A DNA stretch of 64,000 nt from Halobacteriales archaeon QS_1_68_17 (GCA_003021105.1 PXRG01000005.1:1-64000), one strand, 5' to 3'; shown: positions 24,909-33,939, counted from the stretch's first letter. Translations and numbers: made by a program. The notes: a model not told the origin generated them from the letters alone.

Positions 24909-26054
24909 ATGGTTCGCGTTACGTACGACTCGATCAAGAAGAAATACGGCGACACGGTCGCCGTCGAGGACATCAAGGTCACCGTCGACGACGGCGAGTT
25001 CGCGGTGTTGCTCGGGCCGTCGGGATGTGGGAAGACGACGACGCTGCGGTGTCTGGCCGGGCTGACCGAACCCACCGAGGGGACGATCAGGCTCGGCGAC
25101 CACGACGTGACCGACGTCCACCCGAAAAACCGGAACATCGCCATGGTGTTCCAGCAGTTCGCGCTGTACCCGCACATGAACGTGTGGCAGAACATCTCCT
25201 ACCCGCTGAAGGTCGACGGCGTCGACAAGGAGACCCGCCGCGAACGGGCCAGGGAGGTCGCCGAGATGGTCGAGATCGAGGAGCTCCTCGACCGCGACGT
25301 CGGCCAGCTGTCGGGCGGGCAGCGCCAGCGGGTGGCGCTCGGGCGCGCGATGATCCGCCGGCCGGCGGTCTTCCTGATGGACGAGCCGCTGGCGAGCCTC
25401 GACGCGAAGCTGAAAGTCGACATGCGCAGCCGGATCAAGGTCCTCCAGCAGGACCTGGGGATCACGACCCTGTACGTGACCCACGACCAGGAGGAGGCGA
25501 TGACGCTGGGGGACAAGCTGATCGTGATGGACGACGGCAACATCCAGCAGGTCGGGTCGCCCGACAAGGTGTACCACGAGCCGAAAAACCGGTTCGTCGC
25601 CGGCTTCATCGGCAGCCCGACGATGAACTTCATCGAGGTCGAACGCGACGGGCGGACGATCCGGCCCGTCCACGGGGCCGCGGAGTTCGCGGTCGACCTC
25701 GACGACGAGGTGGCCGCCCGCTACGAGGGCCACGACCGCTTCGAGATCGGCGTCCGCCCCCAGTACTTCAAACTCCACACCGCCCAGACCGACAACGCCA
25801 TCCGGGGGCAGGTGAAGGTCACCGAGCCGATGGGCGACGAGCAACTGATCGACGTGCTCGTCGGCGAGGACGAGGACCCGCTGGAGCTGACAGTCAAGGC
25901 ACCGAGCACCATCGACGTCGCCCGCAACGACGAGGTCTGGCTGACGATCCAGCAGGAACTGATCCACGGCTTCGACCTCGATAGCGGCGAGCGCATCGCC
26001 GAGGGGGGCGACCAGCGCCAGCGCGTCGCCGCCTCCCGGGCCGAAGCCGAGTAG
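24909..26054 (+). CDS. Sugar ABC transporter ATPase (MalK/UgpC type)
   Basis: The 381-residue protein has a Walker A ('GPSGCGKTTTL'), a Q loop ('MVFQQFALYPHMNV'), the signature 'QLSGGQRQRVALGRA', Walker B ('VFLMDEPLASLDAKL') and the switch His ('YVTHDQEEAM'). From about residue 235 a TOBE/MalK regulatory domain follows ('FIGSPTMNFIEV', 'FEIGVRPQYFKL'). It energises the two permeases upstream. Confidence 0.95.
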   Translation: MVRVTYDSIKKKYGDTVAVEDIKVTVDDGEFAVLLGPSGCGKTTTLRCLAGLTEPTEGTIRLGDHDVTDVHPKNRNIAMVFQQFALYPHMNVWQNISYPLKVDGVDKETRRERAREVAEMVEIEELLDRDVGQLSGGQRQRVALGRAMIRRPAVFLMDEPLASLDAKLKVDMRSRIKVLQQDLGITTLYVTHDQEEAMTLGDKLIVMDDGNIQQVGSPDKVYHEPKNRFVAGFIGSPTMNFIEVERDGRTIRPVHGAAEFAVDLDDEVAARYEGHDRFEIGVRPQYFKLHTAQTDNAIRGQVKVTEPMGDEQLIDVLVGEDEDPLELTVKAPSTIDVARNDEVWLTIQQELIHGFDLDSGERIAEGGDQRQRVAASRAEAE

Positions 26055-26141
26055 CGGGCGCGGCCACGCGGCGAGCGCTTCGCCGCCGCGGACCCGACGA
26101 CGTGACACAAACCATTTTGTCCGGGCGTCCCAACCGGAGGT

Positions 26142-27149
26142 ATGGTCGCCGTCGACTACATGGCACACCAGGAGCAGTACGAACCCGACCGGCTGCTGGA
26201 GTTCGCCGAGCGGGCCGAGGCCGCAGGGTTCGACATGGTCTGGACCTCCGATCACTTCCACCCGTGGTTCCACAGCCAGGGGTCGTCGGGCTTCGCCTGG
26301 TCGTGGATGGGCGCGGCCGCCGAGCGGATCGACCTGCCGATGGGGACCTGCGTGACGCCGGCGACGGGTCACTACCACCCGGGGCTGATCGCCCAGGCGT
26401 TCGCCACGCTGGGTGTGCTCCACGACCAGCGGGTGGTCCTCGGACTCTCGACGGGCGAGGCGATGAACGAGACACCCCTCGGGTTCGACTGGCCCGAGTA
26501 CCCCGAGCGGCGGGACCGCCTGGAGCAGACCCTCGAAATCGTCCACGCGCTGTGGGGGACCGACATCGAGACCGACGCCGAGGTCGACGCCGACGGCTTC
26601 GTCCACTACGACGGCGAGCGGTTCCAGCTCGACGAGGCACGGCTCTACACCGTGCCGGACGAGCCGCCGGAGATCCACGTCGCGGCGAACGGCCCGAGCA
26701 CCGCCCGGCTGTCGGCCAGGTACGCCGACGGGTTCATCACCGTCGTCAAAGGCGAGGAGTACACCGAGCGGCTCTACCCCGCGGTCCGGTCATACACCGA
26801 GGAGGAGGGCCGCGACCCGGACGCCATGGAGACGACGCTGCTGGTCACGGCGTCGTACGACCCGGACTACGACCGGGCCTACGAGGCGACCGCGCCATGG
26901 CGGGCGACGACCCAGGGCGTGTTCGACCGCGGTCTCTCGAACCCCGAGGAGATCGAGGCCGAGGGGGTCCACGCCACCCGCGAGGAGATCGAGCACAAGT
27001 TCGTCATCGCCGACGACCCCGCCGAGATCGCCGCTCAGCTCGAGGCGTACGCCGAGATGGGCTTTCACCGCATCGCGGTGGGCAACACCAGCCCCGACCC
27101 CGAGCGCTTCTTCGAGGTGATGGGCGACGAGGTGATCCCGTCGCTGTAG
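26142..27149 (+). CDS. F420-dependent LLM-class oxidoreductase (glucose-6-phosphate dehydrogenase-like group)
   Basis: This 335-residue luciferase-like TIM barrel resembles the TIGR03557 group of F420 enzymes, which includes F420-dependent glucose-6-phosphate dehydrogenase. Typical segments are 'AGFDMVWTSDHFHPWFHSQG', 'TCVTPATGHYHPGLIAQAF' and 'VVLGLSTGEAMNETPLG'. It would transfer hydride between a sugar or alcohol and F420. It follows the ATPase gene by 87 bp and lies inside the sugar island, so a substrate from that pathway is likely. The electron carrier is inferred from the family only. Confidence 0.85.
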   Translation: MVAVDYMAHQEQYEPDRLLEFAERAEAAGFDMVWTSDHFHPWFHSQGSSGFAWSWMGAAAERIDLPMGTCVTPATGHYHPGLIAQAFATLGVLHDQRVVLGLSTGEAMNETPLGFDWPEYPERRDRLEQTLEIVHALWGTDIETDAEVDADGFVHYDGERFQLDEARLYTVPDEPPEIHVAANGPSTARLSARYADGFITVVKGEEYTERLYPAVRSYTEEEGRDPDAMETTLLVTASYDPDYDRAYEATAPWRATTQGVFDRGLSNPEEIEAEGVHATREEIEHKFVIADDPAEIAAQLEAYAEMGFHRIAVGNTSPDPERFFEVMGDEVIPSL

Positions 27150-27291
27150 CTGGCCGGCGACGGCACGATCCGACCCACGGGGGATCGCCCTTCGCGCCGG
27201 CGAACGCTTGCCGGAGACCGCCGGACGGGAGCCGCTCGCCCCCGCGAACCCGAATCTTTTTGACGAGCGCTGCCGACGTTTCTGGGTAGTT

Positions 27292-29037
27292 ATGCCCGAG
27301 CTAAACGGCGGCGAGATCATCGCCGAGTACCTCGAACGGGAGGGCGTCGAGTACCTCGTCGGCATCCCGGGACACGGGAGCACGAACCTGCTGGACGCGT
27401 TCAACGACGTGGACGTGGAGGTCATCCAGCCGCGCCACGAGCAGGGCGCGGTCCACCTCGCGGACGGGTACGCCCGCGCCAGCGGCGAGCCCCTGGCCGT
27501 GTTCACCTCGATCGGTCCGGGCGCGACCAACACCGTCACCGGGGCGGCGACCGCGTTCGTCGACTCGATCCCGATGGTGATCTTTACGGGCGCGCCACAG
27601 ACCCACGAGTACGGCCAGGGCATCCTCCAGGAACTCGACCGGCACCGGCCGGGCGACTTCCCGCGGGTGATGGAGCCGGTCACCAAGCAGAGCTTCACCG
27701 TCCACGACGTCGAGCGGCTGCCCCGCGTCCTGCGGCGGGCGTTCCAGATCGCCCTGGAGGGTCGCCCCGGTCCCGTCCACATCGACGTACCGATGGACGT
27801 CCAGGGCGCGGTCGCGGACGTCGAGATCCCGGACCCGGCCACCTCGCGCTCGCACAGCAGACCGGGCGGCGACCCCGAGCACGTCGCCGAGGCGGCGGAC
27901 CTGCTGGCGGAGGCCGACCGGCCGGTGATCGTCGCCGGCGGCGGGACCATGCTCTCCGAGGCCTGGGACGAGGTGCAGACGCTGGCCGAGCACCTCACAG
28001 CGCCCGTGATCCCGACCTTCCAGGCCAAGGGGATCATCCCGGAGGACCACGACCTGTTCGTCGGCTACGCGGGCTGGATCGGCTCGACGGCGGGCAACGA
28101 ACTCGCCAGCAACGCGGACGTGGTGCTGGCGCTGGGCTGTCGGTTCTCGGACCTCCACACGTCGTCGTTCGAGCCGGGCGTGAGCTTCGAGATCCCGCCC
28201 AGCAAGCTGATCCACGTCGACATCGACCCCGAGGAGATCGGCAAGAACTACCCCGTCGAGGTCGGCATCCAGGGCGACGCCAAGGTCGTCACCGGCCAGC
28301 TCCACGACGCGGCCGCCGAGCGGCTCGACCCCGTGGGCACGGCGGACAACGACTACTACGACGAGATCCAGCGGCTCTGGGCCGACTGGGAGGAGCAGGT
28401 CCAGGAACGCCACAGCGACGACGTGCCGATGAGCATCTCGCGGGTGCTGGCCGGCCTGCGCGAGGTATTGCCCCGGGAGGGGATGGTCGTCTCCAGCGCC
28501 GGCCAGCCCCAGGAGACGACCAACCCCGAGTTCCCGGTCTACGAGCCGCGGACCAACATCTCGTGTGGCGGCTACTCGACGATGGGATTCGGCGTCTCGG
28601 CGGCTATCGGCGCGAAACTCGCGCGCCCCGACCGGCCGGTGGTCGACGTCGAGGGCGACGGGAGCTTCCTGATGACCATCCAGGAGGTCGCCTGCGCGGT
28701 CGAACACGGCGTCGACCTGGTCTATCTGGTGCTCAACAACGAGGGCTGGAAGTCGATCCGGAACCTCCAGGTCGACAAGTACGGCTGGGACCGCGTACTC
28801 GACACGCCGTTCAGCGAGGAGGCGGCGGTCGACTTCGTCGGGGCCGCCGAGTCGTTCGGCGTCGACTTCGCCGAGCGCGTCGTCAAGCCCGAGCACCTCG
28901 CGGACACCCTCGCCGGCGCGCTCGACCACGACGGTCCAGCGGTCGTCGAGGCCGTCGTCGAACCCGACAACCCCGACTCCGGGGCGATCATCACGGGCGA
29001 GTGGGACCTCGCCGACCTCGAAGGGAAGGGCCTGTAG
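27292..29037 (+). CDS. Thiamine-diphosphate enzyme of the acetolactate synthase group
   Basis: This 581-residue protein has all three ThDP domains: a Pyr domain with the catalytic Glu ('VIQPRHEQGAVHLADGYAR') and 'IGPGATNTVTGAATAFVD', a central Rossmann-like domain, and a PP domain with the cofactor motif that starts at 'VEGDGSFLMTIQEV' and ends at 'LVLNNEGW'. It is not glyoxylate carboligase, which lacks the Glu. No small regulatory subunit gene lies nearby, so a catabolic role (2-keto acid ligation, decarboxylation, or an IolD-like hydrolysis) is more likely than branched-chain amino acid synthesis. ATG at 27292 is chosen over the upstream start. Confidence 0.88.
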   Translation: MPELNGGEIIAEYLEREGVEYLVGIPGHGSTNLLDAFNDVDVEVIQPRHEQGAVHLADGYARASGEPLAVFTSIGPGATNTVTGAATAFVDSIPMVIFTGAPQTHEYGQGILQELDRHRPGDFPRVMEPVTKQSFTVHDVERLPRVLRRAFQIALEGRPGPVHIDVPMDVQGAVADVEIPDPATSRSHSRPGGDPEHVAEAADLLAEADRPVIVAGGGTMLSEAWDEVQTLAEHLTAPVIPTFQAKGIIPEDHDLFVGYAGWIGSTAGNELASNADVVLALGCRFSDLHTSSFEPGVSFEIPPSKLIHVDIDPEEIGKNYPVEVGIQGDAKVVTGQLHDAAAERLDPVGTADNDYYDEIQRLWADWEEQVQERHSDDVPMSISRVLAGLREVLPREGMVVSSAGQPQETTNPEFPVYEPRTNISCGGYSTMGFGVSAAIGAKLARPDRPVVDVEGDGSFLMTIQEVACAVEHGVDLVYLVLNNEGWKSIRNLQVDKYGWDRVLDTPFSEEAAVDFVGAAESFGVDFAERVVKPEHLADTLAGALDHDGPAVVEAVVEPDNPDSGAIITGEWDLADLEGKGL

Positions 29038-29151
29038 GCCTCCGTGCGACGGTTCCGGCCGTCCGAACCGCGGCTGGATTTCGTCGATAGATCGGGGAGA
29101 TGTCCGTTTCGCGTCCCGTCGGCGATCAGCCGTCGAGTACCGCGTCTCGTC

Positions 29152-29160
29152 AGCTATTAG
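29152..29160 (+). promoter_or_regulatory. TATA-like box of the aldo/keto reductase gene
   Basis: 'agctattag' lies 25-33 bp upstream of the GTG start at 29185 and supports that unusual start codon. Confidence 0.45.
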
Positions 29161-29184
29161 TCGTCGAGCGTCGAGAAACGAGAC

Positions 29185-29991
29185 GTGCTCGAACGCGAAC
29201 CGTACCGGCTCGGATTCGGGACGTATAGTCTCACCGGCGACGAGGGGACGCGGGTCGTCGCGGCGGCGATCGAGGCGGGCTACCGCCACGTCGACACCGC
29301 CCGGCTGTACGGCAACGAGGCGGCAGTCGGCGCGGCCATCGAGCGGGCCGACGTGGACCGCGAGGACCTGTTCGTGGCGACGAAGGTCGCCCACTTCGAG
29401 GAGCCCGACCCGACCGCGGAGTACGTCCGCGAGGCCGTCGAGCGGAGCCGCGAGCGGCTGGGCGTCGAGACCATCGACCTGCTGTACCACCACTGGCCGC
29501 GACACCGGGACGAGATCGACGTCGTCCTGCCGGTCCTCGACGACCTCCACGCCGAGGGGGTCGTCGAGCACGTCGGCGTGAGCAACTACACCGTCGCGGA
29601 CGTCGACCGCGCCCGGGAGATTCTCGACGCGCCGATCCTGGCCAACCAGGTCGAGTGTCACCCGCTGCTCCCCCAGGACGACCTCGTGGCGGCGATGCGC
29701 GAGCGGGGCGTGACGGTCGTCGCGTACTCGCCGGTCGCCCAGGGCGAGGTGTTCGACGTCCCGGAACTGGTCGAGATCGGCGAGAAACACGACGCGACGC
29801 CGGCGCAGGTGAGCCTGGCGTGGTTGCTCGACCGGGACGGCGTGGCCGCGATCCCGCGGACCAGCAGCCCGACCCACGCCCGCGAGAACCTGGCCGCGCG
29901 GGAGATCGACCTCGACCCCGGGGACGTCGAGCGGATCGAGTCGATCGACCGGAGAGTGCGGCTGGAGGACCCCGACTGGATGACGTGGTAG
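29185..29991 (+). CDS. Aldo/keto reductase
   Basis: This 268-residue TIM-barrel reductase has the catalytic tetrad: Asp and Tyr in 'YRHVDTARLYGNE', Lys in 'LFVATKVAHFEE' and His in 'IDLLYHHWPRH'. The cofactor-binding end 'IPRTSSPTHARENLAA' points to NADPH. It reduces aldehydes or ketones, perhaps the aldehyde from aldol cleavage or a sugar. The start is GTG 29185. Its stop abuts the stop of the convergent alcohol dehydrogenase gene. Confidence 0.9.
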   Translation: MLEREPYRLGFGTYSLTGDEGTRVVAAAIEAGYRHVDTARLYGNEAAVGAAIERADVDREDLFVATKVAHFEEPDPTAEYVREAVERSRERLGVETIDLLYHHWPRHRDEIDVVLPVLDDLHAEGVVEHVGVSNYTVADVDRAREILDAPILANQVECHPLLPQDDLVAAMRERGVTVVAYSPVAQGEVFDVPELVEIGEKHDATPAQVSLAWLLDRDGVAAIPRTSSPTHARENLAAREIDLDPGDVERIESIDRRVRLEDPDWMTW

Positions 29992-31146
29992 CTACACCTC
30001 GACGAGGATCTTCCCGTCGACGCGCTCGGCGGCACGGCGGATCGCGGCGTCGGCGTCGTCCAAGTCGTAGGTTGCCGTGATCAGCGGGCGGTTGTCGAGG
30101 TGGCCGGCGGCCATCAGCCGGATGACCCCCTGGAAGATGCGGTCGCCGGTGTGGCCCTCCGCGCCGTAGATCTGGGCGGCGCTGGCCTGGTAGTGGCGCA
30201 TGTCGACCGGCGCGGGTTCGCCCGCGTTGCTGATGTGGACGACGTTGGCCGTCTCGGCGAGCGTCCGCTCGATGGCGGGGTAGGTCGCGCGCACCGCGCC
30301 GGCCGTCTCGACGTGCACGTCGATGCCCGCGCCGTCGGTGGCCTCCGCGACGGCCGCGGTCGGGTCGGTCTCAGTCGGGTCGTAGACGTGCTCGAAGCCC
30401 GCCTCGCGGGCGACCGCGCGGCGCTCGGCGGACGGTTCGAAGCCGACGACGACCCCCGCGCCGGCCGCACGGGCGACGTTCATCCCCGTCAGGCCGATGG
30501 GGCCGAGCCCGTGGAAGGCGTAGTAGTCGCCGGGGCGGAGGCCGGCGGCGCGGCCGAACAGCCCGTGGTAGGTGATCGTGCTCGGTTCGACCGTCACCGC
30601 CGCCCGCATGAGCGCGTCCTCGTCGTCGTAGACGGCCGACAGCGACGACACGTCGTAACAGAGCTTCTCCGGGACGGCGACGTACTCCGCGAACGCGCCG
30701 GGGATCGTGAACCCCAGCTGTTCGAAGTTCTCGCAGTGGCCCGTGAAGCCGTTCCGGCACTGGTCGCACCGCCCGCAGTAGTCGGTCACCTCCGCGGTCA
30801 CGCGGTCGCCCGGCTCGAACAGCCGGGCGTCCGACCCCGTCTCGACTACCTCGCCGGCGAACTCGTGGCCGAGCACGTTCGGCAGGCTCGCGTACGCCGA
30901 GTAGTGGACGTACCCCTGCTTGTCCGTCTCGATCAGCGAGATGTCGCTCCCGCAGACCCCCGCGTACCGCACCGCCACCAGCACCTCGTCGGCCGCCGGC
31001 TCCGGCCGTTCGCGCTCGGCGACCCGGAGCGTCGGCTCCCGCCAGACCGACGAGGCGTCCATCGCCGTCCGCCGCTGTCGTTCCGTCTCGGCGAGGTCGT
31101 ACCCGGACCGCGGACTCCACTCCCCGTCGAGGACGAGCGCCTTCAT
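29992..31146 (-). CDS. Zinc-dependent alcohol/polyol dehydrogenase (MDR family)
   Basis: The 384-residue protein has catalytic zinc ligands ('GVCGSDISLIE', 'LGHEFAGEVV') and a structural zinc loop with four Cys ('CGRCDQCRNGFTGHC'). The nucleotide-binding domain has 'FHGLGPIGLTGMNVARAAGA'. The closest known plan is that of sorbitol/threonine and scyllo-inosose dehydrogenases. It carries a 45-residue N-terminal extension before 'PEPAADEVLVAVRYAG'. A polyol or sugar derivative of the island is the likely substrate. The gene is divergent from the 2-hydroxyacid dehydrogenase across an AT-rich regulatory region. Confidence 0.9.
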   Translation of the reverse strand: MKALVLDGEWSPRSGYDLAETERQRRTAMDASSVWREPTLRVAERERPEPAADEVLVAVRYAGVCGSDISLIETDKQGYVHYSAYASLPNVLGHEFAGEVVETGSDARLFEPGDRVTAEVTDYCGRCDQCRNGFTGHCENFEQLGFTIPGAFAEYVAVPEKLCYDVSSLSAVYDDEDALMRAAVTVEPSTITYHGLFGRAAGLRPGDYYAFHGLGPIGLTGMNVARAAGAGVVVGFEPSAERRAVAREAGFEHVYDPTETDPTAAVAEATDGAGIDVHVETAGAVRATYPAIERTLAETANVVHISNAGEPAPVDMRHYQASAAQIYGAEGHTGDRIFQGVIRLMAAGHLDNRPLITATYDLDDADAAIRRAAERVDGKILVEV

Positions 31147-31574
31147 CGCCTGCGCTCTCGCCGCGCTCGGTATTCAGTGTTTTGCCGCGGCCGGGCGCGC
31201 CCTGCCCCGTCGCCCCCCTCACCCGTGAACGTCCCCCTGCTCGACTCGGACCCCGGTTTCGAACCGACTCAGAACGCCGGTACGAATAATATAAATTATA
31301 GTCGATTCTGTGGTAGACCGATCCTCCCGCTCTCCGCCGAGATACAGAATAACATATTCTATGTCATTTGTGGCGTATTATTGATTTATCGTGGCTAAAA
31401 TACACGAATTAAGGCATGTTTGGGCACCTGATTGACGTTCGAGGGACGCGGCCTCTCTCGACGGAGTGTCGCTGTTCGGAAGAGATACAATAGATTATGT
31501 TCGGTAGCGTCCAGGGATCGGGCGACCCCGCGACCGGTAGCCTCTATACCGCTCGGTCCCGAAGCCGGGGGCGG
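31147..31574. promoter_or_regulatory. AT-rich divergent regulatory region with a palindromic operator candidate
   Basis: No gene is present in 428 bp. The middle (31285-31410) is strikingly AT-rich ('aataatataaattatag', 'ttattgatttatcg') compared with the rest of the window. A perfect inverted repeat AGAATA-aca-TATTCT lies at 31346-31360. Such a region between two pathway genes is a good place for a regulator to act. Confidence 0.45.
31346..31360. promoter_or_regulatory. Palindrome AGAATA-ACA-TATTCT, candidate operator
   Basis: It has perfect 6-bp arms around a 3-bp spacer, between the divergent adh and 2-hydroxyacid dehydrogenase genes. The regulator is not known; the IclR protein of the island is one candidate. 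Confidence 0.4.
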
Positions 31575-32495
31575 ATGTATCTCGGGATCCATCACTCGGT
31601 CGAGCAGGTGTTCCCGCCGGGCGTGCTCCGCGACGAACTGGCCGACGTCGGTCCCGTGGGGGTCGTGCCCGACGACGCCGCCCTCGGCGACTGCGACGGG
31701 CTGGTGACCTTCGCCTACGACGCGGCCTTCCTGGAGGCGGACCTGGGCTGGATCCACTCGATCCAGGCCGGCGTCGACCGGTTCCCGTTCGCAGAACTCG
31801 AACGGCGGGGGATCAGGCTGACAAACAGCACCGGCATCCACGGCGACGCCGTCGGCGAGACAGTCGTCGGGTACATGACGGCCTTCGCGCGCCGCCTGCA
31901 CGCCCACCGATCCAGCCAGGAACGCCGGGAGTGGTCGTGGCCGGCGTGGGACGAGCCGTTCACGCTCTCGGGCGAGCGCGCGACCGTCGTCGGTCTCGGG
32001 ACGCTCGGCCGTGGCGTGGCCGCCCGCGCCGACGCGCTCGGCATGGACGTCACGGGCGTCAAGCGCACGCCGATCCCCGTCGATCACGTCGGGACGGTGC
32101 TGACCCCCGACGACCTGCAGGAGGCGGTCGCGGACGCCCGCTTCGTCGTCCTCGCGGTCCCGCTGACCGACGGGACCGAGGGACTGGTCGGCGCGCCGGA
32201 ACTCGACGCGATGCGCGAGGACGCCTACCTCGTCAACGTCGCTCGCGGCCCCGTGATCGACCAGGACGCACTCGTCGCCGCCCTCGAAGCCGGGGGAATC
32301 GCCGGCGCGGCGCTGGACGTCTTCGAGAGGGAGCCGCTCCCCGAGGACTCCCCGCTGTGGGACATGGACGAGGTGATCGTCACGCCCCATGCCGCCGCGG
32401 CGACCCGGGACTACTACCGGCGGATCACAACGCTGGTCCGGGAGAACTACCGCCGGTTCGACCGCGGGGAATCGCCGGTCAACGCGGTCGTGTAG
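31575..32495 (+). CDS. D-2-hydroxyacid dehydrogenase (NAD-dependent)
   Basis: This 306-residue protein has the D-isomer 2-hydroxyacid dehydrogenase fold: the NAD motif 'VVGLGTLGRGVAARADALGM', the substrate/catalytic Arg in 'LVNVARGPVIDQDALVAALE', the Glu in 'GAALDVFEREPLP' and the His in 'VIVTPHAAAAT'. It interconverts 2-keto and D-2-hydroxy acids such as glyoxylate/glycolate or hydroxypyruvate/glycerate, which fits a sugar-acid pathway. ATG 31575 ('MYLGIHHSVEQVF') is chosen over the start 26 codons upstream. Confidence 0.9.
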   Translation: MYLGIHHSVEQVFPPGVLRDELADVGPVGVVPDDAALGDCDGLVTFAYDAAFLEADLGWIHSIQAGVDRFPFAELERRGIRLTNSTGIHGDAVGETVVGYMTAFARRLHAHRSSQERREWSWPAWDEPFTLSGERATVVGLGTLGRGVAARADALGMDVTGVKRTPIPVDHVGTVLTPDDLQEAVADARFVVLAVPLTDGTEGLVGAPELDAMREDAYLVNVARGPVIDQDALVAALEAGGIAGAALDVFEREPLPEDSPLWDMDEVIVTPHAAAATRDYYRRITTLVRENYRRFDRGESPVNAVV

Positions 32496-32644
32496 CGGCC
32501 GGTCGCGGCCCCGGCGATTCCGCGGCCGGTGCGACCCGGACGGGCCGGACGAAGAGGGCCCCGCGGATAGGCCGATTGTTCGAGTCGCGGCGACCGAACG
32601 TCTGCGGGGCAAGGTTCCTTGTCGCTCCCGCGGAACCGGCGGGC

Positions 32645-32968
32645 ATGGAGATCACGACGCTCGCCGACCTCGACGGGACGCCACACGCGGACGTCTTCGA
32701 CGACCACCGGCCGCGGACGGTCCGGCTCGCGCTGGACGCGGGCGAGGCCGTTCCCCGGCACACCCACCCGGGGACCGACATCGTCCTCCACCTGCTGTCG
32801 GGACGCCTGGAACTGACCCTCGACGACGAGACCCACGCCGTCGAGGCCGGCCAGCTCGTCCAGTTCAGCGGTGACCGGGAAATCTCCCCCCGGGCGGCGA
32901 CGGACGCGACCGCCGTGCTGGTGTTCGCGCCGTCACCCGACGGCGGGGACGCCCCCGAGAGCGGCTGA
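32645..32968 (+). CDS. Small cupin-domain protein
   Basis: This 107-residue single-cupin protein has the metal motif 'PRHTHPGTDIVLHLLSGRLE' (two His and a Glu-like position) and the second motif region 'VEAGQLVQFSGDREISPRAA'. It could bind a metal and a small carbohydrate or acid. It lies 150 bp after the 2-hydroxyacid dehydrogenase gene on the same strand and may be the last gene of the island. Function not assigned. Confidence 0.82.
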   Translation: MEITTLADLDGTPHADVFDDHRPRTVRLALDAGEAVPRHTHPGTDIVLHLLSGRLELTLDDETHAVEAGQLVQFSGDREISPRAATDATAVLVFAPSPDGGDAPESG

Positions 32969-33136
32969 TCCGGCGATCGAAATCGGGGCTGCGCGGTCGC
33001 TCTCGTCGGCTTGCGGGCCGCGTCGGCGTCCGGATTTCCGTCGGCTTGCGGGCCGCATCGCCTCGATGGATCGAACGCGGCGGCGGATCGACCGCCGTCC
33101 TGAAGGGTTTTCTACCAGCCCCCCGGAGTAGCGGCC

Positions 33137-33862
33137 ATGGGCAAGCAACCCCACCTGCTCGTGGAGGCGGGCGAGTTGGCCGACCTGGCGCTGGTGCCGG
33201 GCGACCCTGGCCGGGTCGACCGCATCGCCGCCCAGTGTAGCGACGCGGAGACGGTCGCGCAAAACCGGGAGTACAAGCTCGTCAACGCCACCTACGGCGG
33301 GCGGCCGGTGACGATCTGTTCGACGGGGATCGGGTCGCCGTCGGCGGCCATCGCCGTCGAGGAACTCCACGCGGTCGGCGTCGAGACGCTGCTCCGGGTC
33401 GGCACCACGGGTGCGCTCCAGCCCGGCATCGAGGTCGGCGACATGGTCGTCGCCACGGCCGCCGCCAAGGACGAGGGGACGACGAAACGCTACGAACGCG
33501 AGACCGTGCCGGCCGTCGCGGACCACGGGGTCGTGACCGCCCTGGTCGAGGCCGCCGAGGCGAAAGACGAGGCGGTCCACGTCGGGCCGGTCGCCACCGA
33601 CGACGCCTTCTACGCCGAGACCGAGGAGTACGTCGACGCCTGGTCCGCGGCGGGCCTGCTGGCAGTCGAGATGGAGGCGGCGGCGATTTTCTCGCTGGCC
33701 CGCAGGAAGGGGATGCGCGCCGGCGCGATCTGTACGGTCGACGGCAACCTCGTCGCGGGCACCCAGAAGGGCGAGACCGACGAGGGGGAACTGCCCCCGA
33801 AGGCGCGGAACAACGTCGAGCGGGCCATCGGCCTCTCGCTGGAAGCGGCCGCCTCCCTCTGA
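33137..33862 (+). CDS. Nucleoside phosphorylase (uridine phosphorylase-like)
   Basis: The 241-residue protein matches the NP-I family: phosphate site 'TICSTGIGSPSAAIAVEEL', 'LLRVGTTGALQPGIEVGDMV' and the nucleoside site 'LLAVEMEAAAIFSLARRKGM'. It splits uridine or other nucleosides to base and ribose 1-phosphate. The exact base is uncertain. Two short direct repeats ('tcggcttgcgggccgc') about 36 bp apart lie upstream. Confidence 0.9.
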   Translation: MGKQPHLLVEAGELADLALVPGDPGRVDRIAAQCSDAETVAQNREYKLVNATYGGRPVTICSTGIGSPSAAIAVEELHAVGVETLLRVGTTGALQPGIEVGDMVVATAAAKDEGTTKRYERETVPAVADHGVVTALVEAAEAKDEAVHVGPVATDDAFYAETEEYVDAWSAAGLLAVEMEAAAIFSLARRKGMRAGAICTVDGNLVAGTQKGETDEGELPPKARNNVERAIGLSLEAAASL

Positions 33863-33912
33863 GTCTCCCTCGCCGCGTCGGACTTCCTCTCGAACCGCTG
33901 TAACGAAAGTCA

Positions 33913-33920
33913 CTTAATTC
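33913..33920 (+). promoter_or_regulatory. TATA-like box of the HPP/Usp gene
   Basis: 'cttaattc' lies about 24 bp upstream of ATG 33940, typical of a leaderless promoter. Confidence 0.4.
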
Positions 33921-33939
33921 CCGCCAGGAACGGGGAGAC

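Noticed and set aside
27292-29037. ThDP enzyme as acetolactate synthase of branched-chain amino acid synthesis
   Set aside because: There is no small subunit gene or other ilv gene nearby, and it lies inside a catabolic cluster; a catabolic role is more likely.
27301-29877. 858-aa minus-strand ORF
   Set aside because: Antisense of the ThDP enzyme and aldo/keto reductase genes.
33000-33070. Short direct repeat 'tcggcttgcgggccgc' as a mobile element footprint
   Set aside because: There are only two copies 36 bp apart with no inverted ends or gene; this is probably local duplication.
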